From Candidatus Nitrosopelagicus sp. (GTDB lineage Archaea > Thermoproteota > Nitrososphaeria > Nitrososphaerales > Nitrosopumilaceae), in assembly GCA_028345195.1 (NCBI GenBank), contig JAOMCX010000001.1, positions 1 to 64,000 of the forward strand: a DNA stretch of 64,000 nt, read 5' to 3'. Below are positions 17,854 through 26,707 of this stretch, in pieces. The translations under genes were made by a program, and so were the position numbers. Each line of letters starts with the position of its first letter. Within the stretch, counting starts at the first letter, position 1. A model generated the notes under the pieces. That model saw only the letters and a program-made list of their open reading frames with translations. It made no database searches and had not been told where the DNA came from.

Positions 17854-18930
17854 ATGAAAAAAATACTTGTAACTGGTTCTGGTGGTATAGGTGGTGTAAA
17901 TTTTGTTAGAGCATTACGAGCCACCAATGAAGAATTTTTTCTTATTGGAACTGATTTCAACCGATATTATCTAGAATTTCCTGATGTCAATTTACGTGTA
18001 AACACACCACGTCATTCTGATCCAACATTTCTCCCACAAATTAAAAAAATTGTTGATGAGTATTATGTAGATTTTATTCATCCTCAACCTTCTTCTGAAG
18101 CACTAGTAATTTCACAAGATGATGAATTAAAATCAAAAACATTCTTACCTTCATCTACAATAATTGCACATGATAAACTAACAACCCAAAAAATTTTATC
18201 TGAAAAAAATATTGATGTTGCATATACAAAAACACTTGATTCCTTGAATGATTTAGAAAAAAATTTTGTAGAATTAGGTGGTGGTCCGTTATGGGTTCGC
18301 TCAAAAAAAGGTGCAGGTGGAAATCTTAGTCTTTTATGCGAAAATAGTACTGAAGCAAATCATTGGATAAATCTCTGGATCTTAAGAAAGAAAGCACAAT
18401 TAGATGATTTTATGATACAAGAATATTTGCCTGGACGAAATATTGCATGGGATAGTTTTTGGTTTAATGGAAAACTAATTGCGTCTTATACTAGGGAGCG
18501 ACTTGAATACCCATTCAAACATATTTCTCCATCTGGAATTACTGGAACACCTACAGTTTCAAAAATTATCACAGATGAAAAAATCAACAAGCTTTGTGAA
18601 ATGGCGGTTACATCCGTTGATAGTAATCCACATGGAAATTATTCTATAGATCTAAAAGGTGATGTTGAAAATAATATGCATATTACAGAAATTGATTCTG
18701 GAAAATTCCATACTACAACTCCTTTATGGGGTTACATTTCTTCTAAATTTTTTAATCAAGATCCTAAATTCAACCTTCCATATCTTTACACAAAAATTGG
18801 ATTAGGAGAAATTTCTGATCCTGAAATTCTTGGAAATGATATTTATCCTGTGGAAACGCTTCTTGTACGACATATTGATTGTGGAGATTGGATAATCAAA
18901 GATGATGGCACAAAGGTGCAAGTTCTATGA
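17854..18930 (+). CDS. ATP-grasp carboligase-like protein
   Basis: A 358-residue protein with an N-terminal Rossmann-like domain (ILVTGSGGIGGVNFVRAL) and an ATP-grasp domain (about 105-300). The ATP-binding strand GGGPLWVRSKKGAGGNL (about 144-160) and the metal-binding VENNMHITEIDSG (about 270-282) are visible. Such enzymes ligate a carboxylate to an amine or thiol. In glycan clusters they often act on sugar or amino-acid substituents. The substrate is unknown. Its last four bases overlap the HAD gene, indicating translational coupling. Confidence 0.85.
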   Translation: MKKILVTGSGGIGGVNFVRALRATNEEFFLIGTDFNRYYLEFPDVNLRVNTPRHSDPTFLPQIKKIVDEYYVDFIHPQPSSEALVISQDDELKSKTFLPSSTIIAHDKLTTQKILSEKNIDVAYTKTLDSLNDLEKNFVELGGGPLWVRSKKGAGGNLSLLCENSTEANHWINLWILRKKAQLDDFMIQEYLPGRNIAWDSFWFNGKLIASYTRERLEYPFKHISPSGITGTPTVSKIITDEKINKLCEMAVTSVDSNPHGNYSIDLKGDVENNMHITEIDSGKFHTTTPLWGYISSKFFNQDPKFNLPYLYTKIGLGEISDPEILGNDIYPVETLLVRHIDCGDWIIKDDGTKVQVL

Positions 18931-19490
18931 CAAAATGTCTAATCTTTGATTTAGATGGAACGTTGATTAGACTCCCAATTCGGTATGAAATACTTCAAAA
19001 AAATCTCCAAAATTTTTTCCATACGGAAGAAAATCTTTCACCATTAATTCCAAGTATAATTAATCAAGCAAAAAATAATCAAAATGTAATTGATGATGCA
19101 TTTAAGATAGTATGCAATGAAGAATTAATTGCTATTGAAAGTTTAGAAGAGATTGAAGGATTACATGATGTAATCAAATATGTGACATCGAAAAATTATA
19201 CAATATCACTTGTCACAATGCAATGTAAACGTTCTTTGAATATTATTCTTAAAAAATTAAATCTAGAAGAAAAATTTTCTTCTATTCTCACCCGAGATGA
19301 TTATCCTGATCGTTTTCTACAAATCCAAAAAACATGTGAATCACTAAATCTGATTCCTTCAGATGTAACCATGATTGGTGATAGACTCCATGACATAAAT
19401 TCGGCCAATCAAGCAAATTGTAAATCAATTCTTGTTAATAGGGATGATATAGATTCAAAAAAATTAATAGAATTAGTCAACATTCTATGA
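18927..19490 (+). CDS. HAD-superfamily hydrolase
   Basis: Phosphatase of the HAD class. Motif I FDLDGTLIR (7-15) contains the nucleophile D8 and D10. Motif II threonine lies in ISLVTMQCK (about 91-99), and motif IV in MIGDRLHDINSANQAN (about 149-164). A helical cap sits between motifs I and II. Length 187 is typical of small phosphoglycolate-phosphatase-like members. It overlaps the ATP-grasp gene by 4 bases, so the two enzymes probably act in the same step or on consecutive intermediates. Confidence 0.92.
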   Translation: MTKCLIFDLDGTLIRLPIRYEILQKNLQNFFHTEENLSPLIPSIINQAKNNQNVIDDAFKIVCNEELIAIESLEEIEGLHDVIKYVTSKNYTISLVTMQCKRSLNIILKKLNLEEKFSSILTRDDYPDRFLQIQKTCESLNLIPSDVTMIGDRLHDINSANQANCKSILVNRDDIDSKKLIELVNIL

Positions 19491-19532
19491 AATCAGTAAA
19501 AGAGATTAAAAAGACAAAAATTAATTTTAAAT

Positions 19533-20483
19533 ATGAAATTCCTTTTTATTTCGCCTAGATTTTCTGGAGGGATTGGCGGTCATGCTGCAATGCTTGCTGA
19601 TAAGTTAACTCAAAATGGCCATCAAGTAAAAAAACTAGAAACTACTCATCTACCAATAAAAAACCTCAAAAATCCCAGCTTTGCTGTTCTTAGCAGTCTT
19701 AGGAGTTTAGTTGATAGAGACTCTTATGATATTGTTCATGGATTTAATATTCCATCTGCTTATGCAATGAAATATGCTAAAGGAAAAAAGAAAGTACTTT
19801 CTGTTCACGGTGTGTTTAGTGAACAAGTAGATACATTACATTCAAAATCCATTTCATCACTTGCAAAATCTTCTGAATCTCAAGTCTTACAGTGGCCAGA
19901 TAAACTAACTACTGACTCAAAAGCAACACAAAAACTATACAAAGAAAAATCTGATATCGATTTTGAGTATCTCCCATCACCACTTGACACAGATATGTTT
20001 GAACATCTTGATTTTACTGAAAAAATTGAAAATCAAATTGCATATGTTGGACGTGATAGTCATGAAAAAGGAATTGATATTCTAAAAACAGCCGAATCAG
20101 AAATTAACGGAAATGTTGTATATTGTACGGATCGTTCTTGGGATGAAGCAATGAAAATAATCAAATCGTCTAGTATTGTTGTAGTTCCATCTAGAATGGA
20201 AAGTTTACCAACAACTGTTAAAGAGGCATTTTATCTCAATGTACCAGTAATAGGAACCGATGTAGGAGGAATTCCGGAATTAATAAAAAATAATGAGACA
20301 GGAATTATAGTTCCCCCCGAAAATCCATCTAAACTAGCACAGGCTATTAATGAATTATTATCTGACAAAGAAAAAGCAGAAAAACTTGCTGTAAATGGAA
20401 ATGCATTTGTTAAAAATAATATGACATGGAATGTTGTATTGCCAAAATACATTCAATTCTATGAAGATTTGTTGAAAGATTAA
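19533..20483 (+). CDS. GT4-family glycosyltransferase
   Basis: Retaining GT-B glycosyltransferase. The N-terminal domain begins MKFLFISPRFSGGIGGHA with a Gly-rich acceptor loop. The C-terminal donor domain has PSPLDTDMF (about 148-156), VVVPSRMESLPTTVKEAF and NVPVIGTDVGGIPELI, the family E-x7-E sugar-binding region (about 216-248). Length 316 is slightly short. It follows the ATP-grasp/HAD pair by 42 bases. Its TAA overlaps the convergent aminotransferase stop by 4 bases (ttaa). Confidence 0.93.
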   Translation: MKFLFISPRFSGGIGGHAAMLADKLTQNGHQVKKLETTHLPIKNLKNPSFAVLSSLRSLVDRDSYDIVHGFNIPSAYAMKYAKGKKKVLSVHGVFSEQVDTLHSKSISSLAKSSESQVLQWPDKLTTDSKATQKLYKEKSDIDFEYLPSPLDTDMFEHLDFTEKIENQIAYVGRDSHEKGIDILKTAESEINGNVVYCTDRSWDEAMKIIKSSSIVVVPSRMESLPTTVKEAFYLNVPVIGTDVGGIPELIKNNETGIIVPPENPSKLAQAINELLSDKEKAEKLAVNGNAFVKNNMTWNVVLPKYIQFYEDLLKD

Positions 20484-21538
20484 CCTATTACTCTGTTTAC
20501 ACATTCACAAATTTCTAAAGCTTGCTCATCTGTTAGTTGTGGATATGAAGGAAGAGACATAATTTCTTTTGAGAATCTTTCACTATTTGGTAATCTGTAT
20601 CCAAATTCTTCATAAATCGGTTGTTTGTGTATAGGTGTTTCATAATAAATTGCAGAACCTATTTCATTATCAGTTAATTCTTTTCGTATATCATCTCTTT
20701 TTTCATGTTTAATTACAATTTGATGATAAACTGATTTTCCATCTTTATTCTCAGGCAAAATACAATCATGAGCCAAATTTTTTCTGTAAATTGTGGCAAT
20801 TTCTCTTCTTCGTGCAGTTTTCTCATCTAGATGTCTTAGTTGTACTCTTCCTATAGCTGCATTTACAGTATTCAACCTCATAGTAAATCCTAATTTATCA
20901 AATTCATTTTTTGTTTTTCTCCCATTATCTCGAATTGATTTAATTTTCAATGCAATTTCTTCATTATCTGTTGTAGTCATTCCTCCATCTCCTCCTACTG
21001 TCATATTTTTTGTTGGATAAAATGAAAAACAACCTACATCCCCAAGACTGCCAACCTTTTTTCCTCTGTATTCTGCACCATGAGCTTGACATGCATCTTC
21101 TATAATTGGAATATTTTGTTCTTCAGAAAATAATTTAACTGAATCAAAATTGCATGGGTTACCGTAAATATGAACTGGAATTATTGCATTAACCACATCA
21201 TTGTTATTTGCCAGATCAATTCCACCGTCTTTCATATCAATATCAGTTAGAATTGGCTCTGCATTTGTCATTCTGATACAATTTGCTGAAGCTATGAATG
21301 AATTTGTTGGGGTTATGACCTTTGATTTGTTTCCAATATCTAATGCCATTAAAGAAAGTTGTAATGCACTATTTCCTGAATTAACTGATACTGCATATTT
21401 TGTTCCTGTATATCTTGCAAATTCTTCTTCAAATTTTGAAACACTTTCTCCACCTACAAATGATTCATTTCTTAATGCATGAATTGCTGCTTCTTCCATT
21501 TCTTCGGTGAATTCTTGAACAAAAAATGGAATTTTCAT
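20480..21538 (-). CDS. DegT/DnrJ/EryC1/StrS-family sugar aminotransferase
   Basis: PLP enzyme that converts a keto-sugar nucleotide into an amino sugar. The PLP-binding lysine is K177 in SFYPTKNM, followed by GGDGGM. SGNSALQLSLMAL (about 54-66) is the substrate/PLP-phosphate loop and EDACQAHGA (147-155) contributes the PLP-pyridine Asp. Length 352 is normal. It is the last gene of a minus-strand unit (26594 to 20480) rich in sugar-nucleotide genes, and lies one base after the upstream glycosyltransferase. The sugar and position aminated are unknown. Confidence 0.94.
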   Translation of the reverse strand: MKIPFFVQEFTEEMEEAAIHALRNESFVGGESVSKFEEEFARYTGTKYAVSVNSGNSALQLSLMALDIGNKSKVITPTNSFIASANCIRMTNAEPILTDIDMKDGGIDLANNNDVVNAIIPVHIYGNPCNFDSVKLFSEEQNIPIIEDACQAHGAEYRGKKVGSLGDVGCFSFYPTKNMTVGGDGGMTTTDNEEIALKIKSIRDNGRKTKNEFDKLGFTMRLNTVNAAIGRVQLRHLDEKTARRREIATIYRKNLAHDCILPENKDGKSVYHQIVIKHEKRDDIRKELTDNEIGSAIYYETPIHKQPIYEEFGYRLPNSERFSKEIMSLPSYPQLTDEQALEICECVNRVIG

Positions 21539-21539
21539 A

Positions 21540-22604
21540 TCAAATATCTCCTATACCATGTTTTTTTAAGTGATTTAAAAAATCATTACAAATTTTATCC
21601 AAATTGAAATTATCTTTTATGAATCCTCTACCTTTTTTACCCATCTCTTTTGATTTCTCTAGATCATTGAGTAATAATGAAAGTTTTTCAAACAACTCGG
21701 TTGAATTACCTTTCTCGATCAAGTATCCAGTTTCACCATCCTTCATCAATTCAGGAATTCCTCCAACATTTGTTGCTATAACAGGCTTTTCCATTAACTG
21801 TGCCTCTTGTAATGTAAGTGGAGACATATCAATTCCGCTAATCAGCGCATACACATCAATTTCTGTTAAAAACTCTCGTACTTTATCTGGATATTCCAAA
21901 GAACCTAGCCAATGAAAATTCTCATATTTTTCTAACAATGGGAGGACTTCATCTCTATACACCCCATCACCTGCCCAATAGAAGTGAACATTAGACATTT
22001 TTTCTAAAACTTCCGGCAATATTTTCATCTCTTTTGTTTTTTCCCAGATTGTTGCACTCTGTAAAATTCCAACACACGGATGTTTTAATTCCATTCCACT
22101 TTTGTGAAACCAATTTTCGGGATTAATTGCTTGATACATTGTTTCAACCCGTTTTCCAGAATAACGTTCCTTAGTAATTTTTGAAAGATGATTACAAATT
22201 GGCATAATCAGTTCTGAGTTCTTAAAACATTCTTCTCCAATTTCTTCCCATTTATTTATAGCAATTTTCCCACTTGTTGACTTGTACAATGTTTCTCTTG
22301 CCATGATTAATTCTGACCAATGATCTCCTCGTAAATGAACAATTACAGGAATATCTGTTTTGGATGCCTCTAATGCAAAATGTTTGGTTCGATCAACAAA
22401 AATTACGTCTGGTTTAAACTCACTTACAAGTCTCTTGAATTTTTTATTTGATGAAAACCATTTTGAAATTTTCCGATTTGGAAATCCATCCGCATAATCT
22501 ACATCTGAAACAACTTTTACTTCAAGACCATGTTCCTCTAATTTTTTCGAAAACTCTTTTAGATGAAATATTTTTGAACTTGAAGCGCCAATTAATAATT
22601 TCAA
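21540..22604 (-). CDS. GT4-family glycosyltransferase (paralogue A)
   Basis: A GT-B glycosyltransferase of 354 residues. The donor-site segment MSPLTLQEAQLMEKPVIATN with GGIPELMKDGETGYLIEKG lies at about 262-300. It is clearly paralogous to the protein encoded at 30096-31157: the openings KIFHLKEFSKKLE and KIFHLKEFAKELE match, as do MELKHPCVG, YPDKVREFL and LQEAQLMEKPVIAT/LKEAQLMEKPVIAT. The two probably add related sugars. It starts in a gap of about 50 bases after the epimerase gene. Confidence 0.93.
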   Translation of the reverse strand: MKLLIGASSSKIFHLKEFSKKLEEHGLEVKVVSDVDYADGFPNRKISKWFSSNKKFKRLVSEFKPDVIFVDRTKHFALEASKTDIPVIVHLRGDHWSELIMARETLYKSTSGKIAINKWEEIGEECFKNSELIMPICNHLSKITKERYSGKRVETMYQAINPENWFHKSGMELKHPCVGILQSATIWEKTKEMKILPEVLEKMSNVHFYWAGDGVYRDEVLPLLEKYENFHWLGSLEYPDKVREFLTEIDVYALISGIDMSPLTLQEAQLMEKPVIATNVGGIPELMKDGETGYLIEKGNSTELFEKLSLLLNDLEKSKEMGKKGRGFIKDNFNLDKICNDFLNHLKKHGIGDI

Positions 22605-22655
22605 CTTATTTTTTGATAATCTTGGATGTATAATACCTACTCGTATAATTTGTAA

Positions 22656-23576
22656 CTAAATTTCGTCAAATTTCTTCATAGAAACAATATCTTCTATCCA
22701 CTTTTCTAAGAATACAGTTGGTTTCCAACCCACTTTATCTTTAATTAAATCAATATCTGCAACTGTCTTCTTAACATCTCCTTTTAATTCAGGTCCAAAT
22801 AATGGTTCTATTTCCAAGTCTGAAAATTTTATTATAGTTTTTGCTAAATCTAAAATTGTTATGGATGTATTTGTTCCTACATTAAAAAAATCATGATCCA
22901 CGTTACTATCCATTGACATGATGTTTGCATTTGCTACATCTTCTACATATACGAAATCTCTGAATTGTGTTCCATCCCCATTAATTTTAGGTGGCAATCC
23001 ATCACGTATTCTCTCTAAAAACAACTTTAAAACTCCTGCATACTCTTTTGATTGTCCTTTACCAAACACATTGAAGTATCTTAATCCAATTATTTTTACA
23101 CCCAACTTTGAATATTTTTTTGCTAATTCCTCTTTTTGTAATTTTGTTTCTGCATAAGGGTTGATTGGATTTTTACTGTCATCTTCTTTAATTGGAATTC
23201 GTTCTGGATTTCCATAAACGCTTGACGAACTTGCATAAACAACTTTAAAATTATTTTTTTCTGCTAATTTTAGAATACTTTCGGTTCCATTCACATTAAC
23301 ATTATGATATTCATCAGGTTTAGAAAATGAATCCTGGACTGATGCAAGCGCTGCTTGATGAAACACTCCATCAATTCCTTGTGTTTCTTTTTCAAGTAAG
23401 TCAATATTCAAAATATCATCATTTAAAAAAACTATTTTATCTCTAACTGATTCTAAATTTTCTTCTTTTCCTGTATTCAAATTATCAATTACTTTGACTA
23501 TGTCTCCCCTTGCGACTAATTTTTTCACAATATTACTTCCAATGAATCCTGCACCACCTGTTACTAGATATTTCAT
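22656..23576 (-). CDS. NAD-dependent sugar epimerase (GalE-like SDR)
   Basis: Extended short-chain dehydrogenase acting on a nucleotide sugar, probably a C4 epimerase. The Rossmann motif TGGAGFIGSN lies at 6-15, the Ser in VYASSSSVYG (about 113-122), and the catalytic YxxxK pair in PYAETKLQ (about 140-147). I start at ATG 23576 (MKYLVTGG), the classic beginning of the fold, rather than the GTG seven codons upstream at 23597. Length 306 fits. It sits between a methyltransferase and a glycosyltransferase in a minus-strand unit. Confidence 0.93.
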   Translation of the reverse strand: MKYLVTGGAGFIGSNIVKKLVARGDIVKVIDNLNTGKEENLESVRDKIVFLNDDILNIDLLEKETQGIDGVFHQAALASVQDSFSKPDEYHNVNVNGTESILKLAEKNNFKVVYASSSSVYGNPERIPIKEDDSKNPINPYAETKLQKEELAKKYSKLGVKIIGLRYFNVFGKGQSKEYAGVLKLFLERIRDGLPPKINGDGTQFRDFVYVEDVANANIMSMDSNVDHDFFNVGTNTSITILDLAKTIIKFSDLEIEPLFGPELKGDVKKTVADIDLIKDKVGWKPTVFLEKWIEDIVSMKKFDEI

Positions 23577-23606
23577 ATTTATTCGAAAATCTTTCACTCT
23601 AAATCT

Positions 23607-24428
23607 TTAACTATTCTTTAAAATTATTCGAAGATCTCTTCCACTATGAACATCTGTCATTATTCTTGGATAAAATTTATACAAATTTTTGAAAATTTTC
23701 TGTTTCATACCTTCACTCTTTGTTGCTGGTCTAAATACATCACATGAAATAATTTGGTATCCAACATCCTTTACCATGTGTGATAATGATTCTTTTGTAA
23801 AATGAAATAGATGAGGATTGTTTTCTATAGAACTTTTTAGTGTAGGTTTATGCTGGCAATTTGGAACCTCAATAAATAATATTGAATTTTTCTTCAAATT
23901 ATTTTTTATTTTTCTTAAAAAATCAATAGGTTCAATCAAATGTTCTAAAACATGTGACATCCATATAATATCATAAAACTCATCACTAGAAAAATTTTCT
24001 ACAGATGACTCGATCACCTTTCCTTTTTTTAATTTCTTATTAATCATATTTACATTTCTTCCATCAGGTTCAATACCGTATACGTCAAAACCTTCTTCTT
24101 CAAACCAAAAAATTGATTGTCCTGCACCTACTCCGATTTCTAAAATGCTATTTCCAGTCATATGTGACTTAGTATATACAAACTGTGACTCCCAGTTTCT
24201 TCTTTTCCCTTCTGAATCCACATCGGTGTACTCTGAATTAATGGAAATTTCAGAATTAAGTTTATTCCAATAATCTTGTTTGTATAGATTTGAAACTTTT
24301 TTGATTATCTCATCTTTTGTTTCTCCATTAATATACAAATTACATTTTTTACAATAATTTACTGATAAATCTAGATAAGATTTTTTTGTATATACTTCCA
24401 GAATTTCATGGCAAAGTACACATTTCAT
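23607..24428 (-). CDS. Class I SAM methyltransferase with N-terminal zinc ribbon
   Basis: An N-terminal CVLC ... CKKCN pair (about 3-30) forms a small zinc ribbon, as in sugar C-methyltransferases. It is followed by a Methyltransf-11/23-type core: motif I ILEIGVGAGQS (about 96-106) and the acidic SAM-binding VYGIEPDGRN (about 117-126). The acceptor is probably a nucleotide sugar or glycan residue, but O- versus C-methylation cannot be told. Its start overlaps the upstream dehydrogenase stop by 4 bases. Confidence 0.9.
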   Translation of the reverse strand: MKCVLCHEILEVYTKKSYLDLSVNYCKKCNLYINGETKDEIIKKVSNLYKQDYWNKLNSEISINSEYTDVDSEGKRRNWESQFVYTKSHMTGNSILEIGVGAGQSIFWFEEEGFDVYGIEPDGRNVNMINKKLKKGKVIESSVENFSSDEFYDIIWMSHVLEHLIEPIDFLRKIKNNLKKNSILFIEVPNCQHKPTLKSSIENNPHLFHFTKESLSHMVKDVGYQIISCDVFRPATKSEGMKQKIFKNLYKFYPRIMTDVHSGRDLRIILKNS

Positions 24429-25738
24429 TTATTTTTTCCTATTCCTATTGCCTGATAGTCTGCATTAATTTCCTTTTCAGACAAAATTCTCCTTGAATCA
24501 ATGATAATCTTTTTCCGCATTTTATTGATCATATTATTATTTATCTTTGAATATTCTTTCCAATGTGTCATAATGATTGCACATTGAGATTTTGTTAATG
24601 CATCTCTGATAGTTTTTTCATATGTTATTTTATTTCCAAACATCTTCTTTGTATTTTCTAATGCTCTTGGATCATGAACTGTAATCTTGACTTTCCTATT
24701 CAAGAATTTCTTAATTAGCTCAATTGCAATAGAATCTCTAATATCGTCAGTGTTTGGTTTAAACGCTGTTCCTAAAATTGTTATTTGTTTTCCAGCCAAA
24801 TTACCCAACCTTTCTTTTGCTATTGAAATTATTTGTTCTAATTGTCTTACATTGATATCTTCTACGGCATTAAGTAATGTTGGTTTAACTCCTGCTGTAG
24901 TTGCAAATTTTATCAATGCTTTCATATCTTTTGGCAAGCATGATCCACCATAACCTGGCCCTGCATTAAGAAATAATTTCCCTATTCTGGAATCCAATCC
25001 AATTGTTCTGGCTATATCATCTACATTTGCACCTGGAATTTCTTGGCAAATATTTGATAATTGATTGATAAAACTAATTTTTGTTGCAAGAAATGAATTA
25101 TTTGCATATTTTATCATCTCTGCTGTTTGATGATTAGTAACAATGATTGGTGTTTTTGGATGTAATTTTGTAAAGAACAATTTCATTTTTTTTATAAATT
25201 TAGTTTCATATCCGCCTAACACAACTGCATGAGGAAATTCTGTATCTCTAATTGCTGTACTTTCTTGTAAAAACTCTGGGTTTGAAATTAATCCAAAATC
25301 TTTTCCAGCTTTTTTTCTTGAACTATTTTCTAAAATAGGCAATATGACATCCTTCATAGTTCCAGGTACGACTGTACTTTTAACCAATATTGTATGTTGT
25401 TTTTTGCTCTTTCGAATATTTTTCCCTAATGTGTTCATCGCTTTTTTTATAATTGATAGATCAATTGCACCCGTTTTATTTTGTGGAGTACCCACAGTTA
25501 CAAAAATTAAATCACAGGATTGGATTAATGAAAAATCATTTTTAATCTGTAAATTCTTTTTTAATCCTTTTTTCAAAGTTTTTTCTAAATCTGGTTCAAA
25601 GAATGGTGAAATCCCATTAGATATTTTATTACATTTTTCTTCATCAACGTCTATCCCAACAACATTAAATCCCTTTGAAGCTAAAACACTTGTAAGTGAT
25701 AGTCCCACAAACCCTAAACCAATAATTCCTATATTCAT
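24425..25738 (-). CDS. UDP-glucose 6-dehydrogenase (Ugd family)
   Basis: NAD-dependent enzyme that oxidises a UDP-hexose twice to the uronic acid. The N-terminal Rossmann motif GLGFVGLSL lies at 7-15, the conserved strand VKSTVVPGT near 119-127, and the active-site cysteine is C267 in GGSCLPKD. The C-terminal UDP-binding domain is complete (about 305-437, LGTAFKPNTDDIRDS). Length 437 is normal. It follows the GalU-like gene by 16 bases, so the two probably supply UDP-glucuronate. Confidence 0.95.
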   Translation of the reverse strand: MNIGIIGLGFVGLSLTSVLASKGFNVVGIDVDEEKCNKISNGISPFFEPDLEKTLKKGLKKNLQIKNDFSLIQSCDLIFVTVGTPQNKTGAIDLSIIKKAMNTLGKNIRKSKKQHTILVKSTVVPGTMKDVILPILENSSRKKAGKDFGLISNPEFLQESTAIRDTEFPHAVVLGGYETKFIKKMKLFFTKLHPKTPIIVTNHQTAEMIKYANNSFLATKISFINQLSNICQEIPGANVDDIARTIGLDSRIGKLFLNAGPGYGGSCLPKDMKALIKFATTAGVKPTLLNAVEDINVRQLEQIISIAKERLGNLAGKQITILGTAFKPNTDDIRDSIAIELIKKFLNRKVKITVHDPRALENTKKMFGNKITYEKTIRDALTKSQCAIIMTHWKEYSKINNNMINKMRKKIIIDSRRILSEKEINADYQAIGIGKNK

Positions 25739-25754
25739 TTAATCACTCTAAAAT

Positions 25755-26594
25755 TCATGCTTTTCTAAATGTAATCTCCTGCGAATCTCTATAGGATTCT
25801 ACAGTTCCAACATCAATTTCTTCCTCATTTTTGTTTATTGTGATTGCTAAGACTTTTTGTTTTTCTTTAATTAAGTTCTGAATTGCATCTGTTAGCTGAT
25901 ACTCTTTACCTTTACCTTTCTTTATTTTTTTCAAACTGTTAAAAATATCTGGTCTAAAATAGTATAATGGTAAAATACCAAAATTTGACTTTGGTTTATC
26001 AGGTTTTTCTATAACCTGATTTACTTCAAATAAATTGTCAGATATCTTTGTAACTGTAGGAACACCATATTTTTTAAAATCTTTAATCTTTTTACATAGT
26101 AAAACAGCTTTTGCATCAGGATTTTTTCTTGCAATATCAATTAATCTTTCAATTGGATGTTTTGATTTACTTAATATTGTAACATCTCCTGCATGAACAA
26201 TAAAATCTTCTTTACCCACATATCTCTCAGCACGTTTAACTGCATCTCCAAAACCTAATGGTTTGTTCTGATTAATCCAAATCAAATGAGAATTATCAAG
26301 TTTTTTGTAAAAATTTGTAATAAATTCCTTGTAATCCCCTGTTAATCCTCTCAAGTAGGTATCGTGTGGTGTAAAATGATCTTCTATTGATCTTTTTTCT
26401 CTTCCTACCACAAAACAATAATCTCTAAAATTCATTGAATATAGCTGTTCATAGATATACTGCAACAGTGGTAAAACAACCCTATTTTTTGTGAAACTTT
26501 GGGAAAAAATTGGCATCATTTCTTTTGGCATTTCTTTTGTAAATGGAAGTAATCTTGTTCCTTTTCCTGCCGCTGTAATTATTACTTTAGTCAC
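25755..26594 (-). CDS. galU: UTP-glucose-1-phosphate uridylyltransferase (GalU-like)
   Basis: Nucleotidyltransferase that makes UDP-glucose from UTP and glucose 1-phosphate. The signature AAGKGTRLLPFTKEMPKEMM (about 7-26) and the sugar-binding FIVHAGDVTIL (about 129-139) and VVEKP-like VIEKPDKPKSNFG (about 187-199) fit GalU. It ends IDVGTVESY like other GalU proteins. Length 279 is normal. It is the first gene of the minus unit that also holds Ugd, a methyltransferase, an epimerase, a glycosyltransferase and an aminotransferase. Confidence 0.93.
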   Translation of the reverse strand: MTKVIITAAGKGTRLLPFTKEMPKEMMPIFSQSFTKNRVVLPLLQYIYEQLYSMNFRDYCFVVGREKRSIEDHFTPHDTYLRGLTGDYKEFITNFYKKLDNSHLIWINQNKPLGFGDAVKRAERYVGKEDFIVHAGDVTILSKSKHPIERLIDIARKNPDAKAVLLCKKIKDFKKYGVPTVTKISDNLFEVNQVIEKPDKPKSNFGILPLYYFRPDIFNSLKKIKKGKGKEYQLTDAIQNLIKEKQKVLAITINKNEEEIDVGTVESYRDSQEITFRKA

Positions 26595-26707
26595 AAAAAT
26601 CCATTCTTAGTCTTATCATTAAGTTTTTAAAATTTTGGAATGAAAGCTATCATTACAAAATTATAATAGGTAAAAATAGGTTCAAAATACAATAATCTGT
26701 GATATCA

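Noticed and set aside
25344-25742. A hydrophobic 132-codon frame antisense to the Ugd gene.
   Set aside because: Hydrophobicity is a usual effect of reading AT-rich antisense DNA; the Ugd protein is complete on the other strand.
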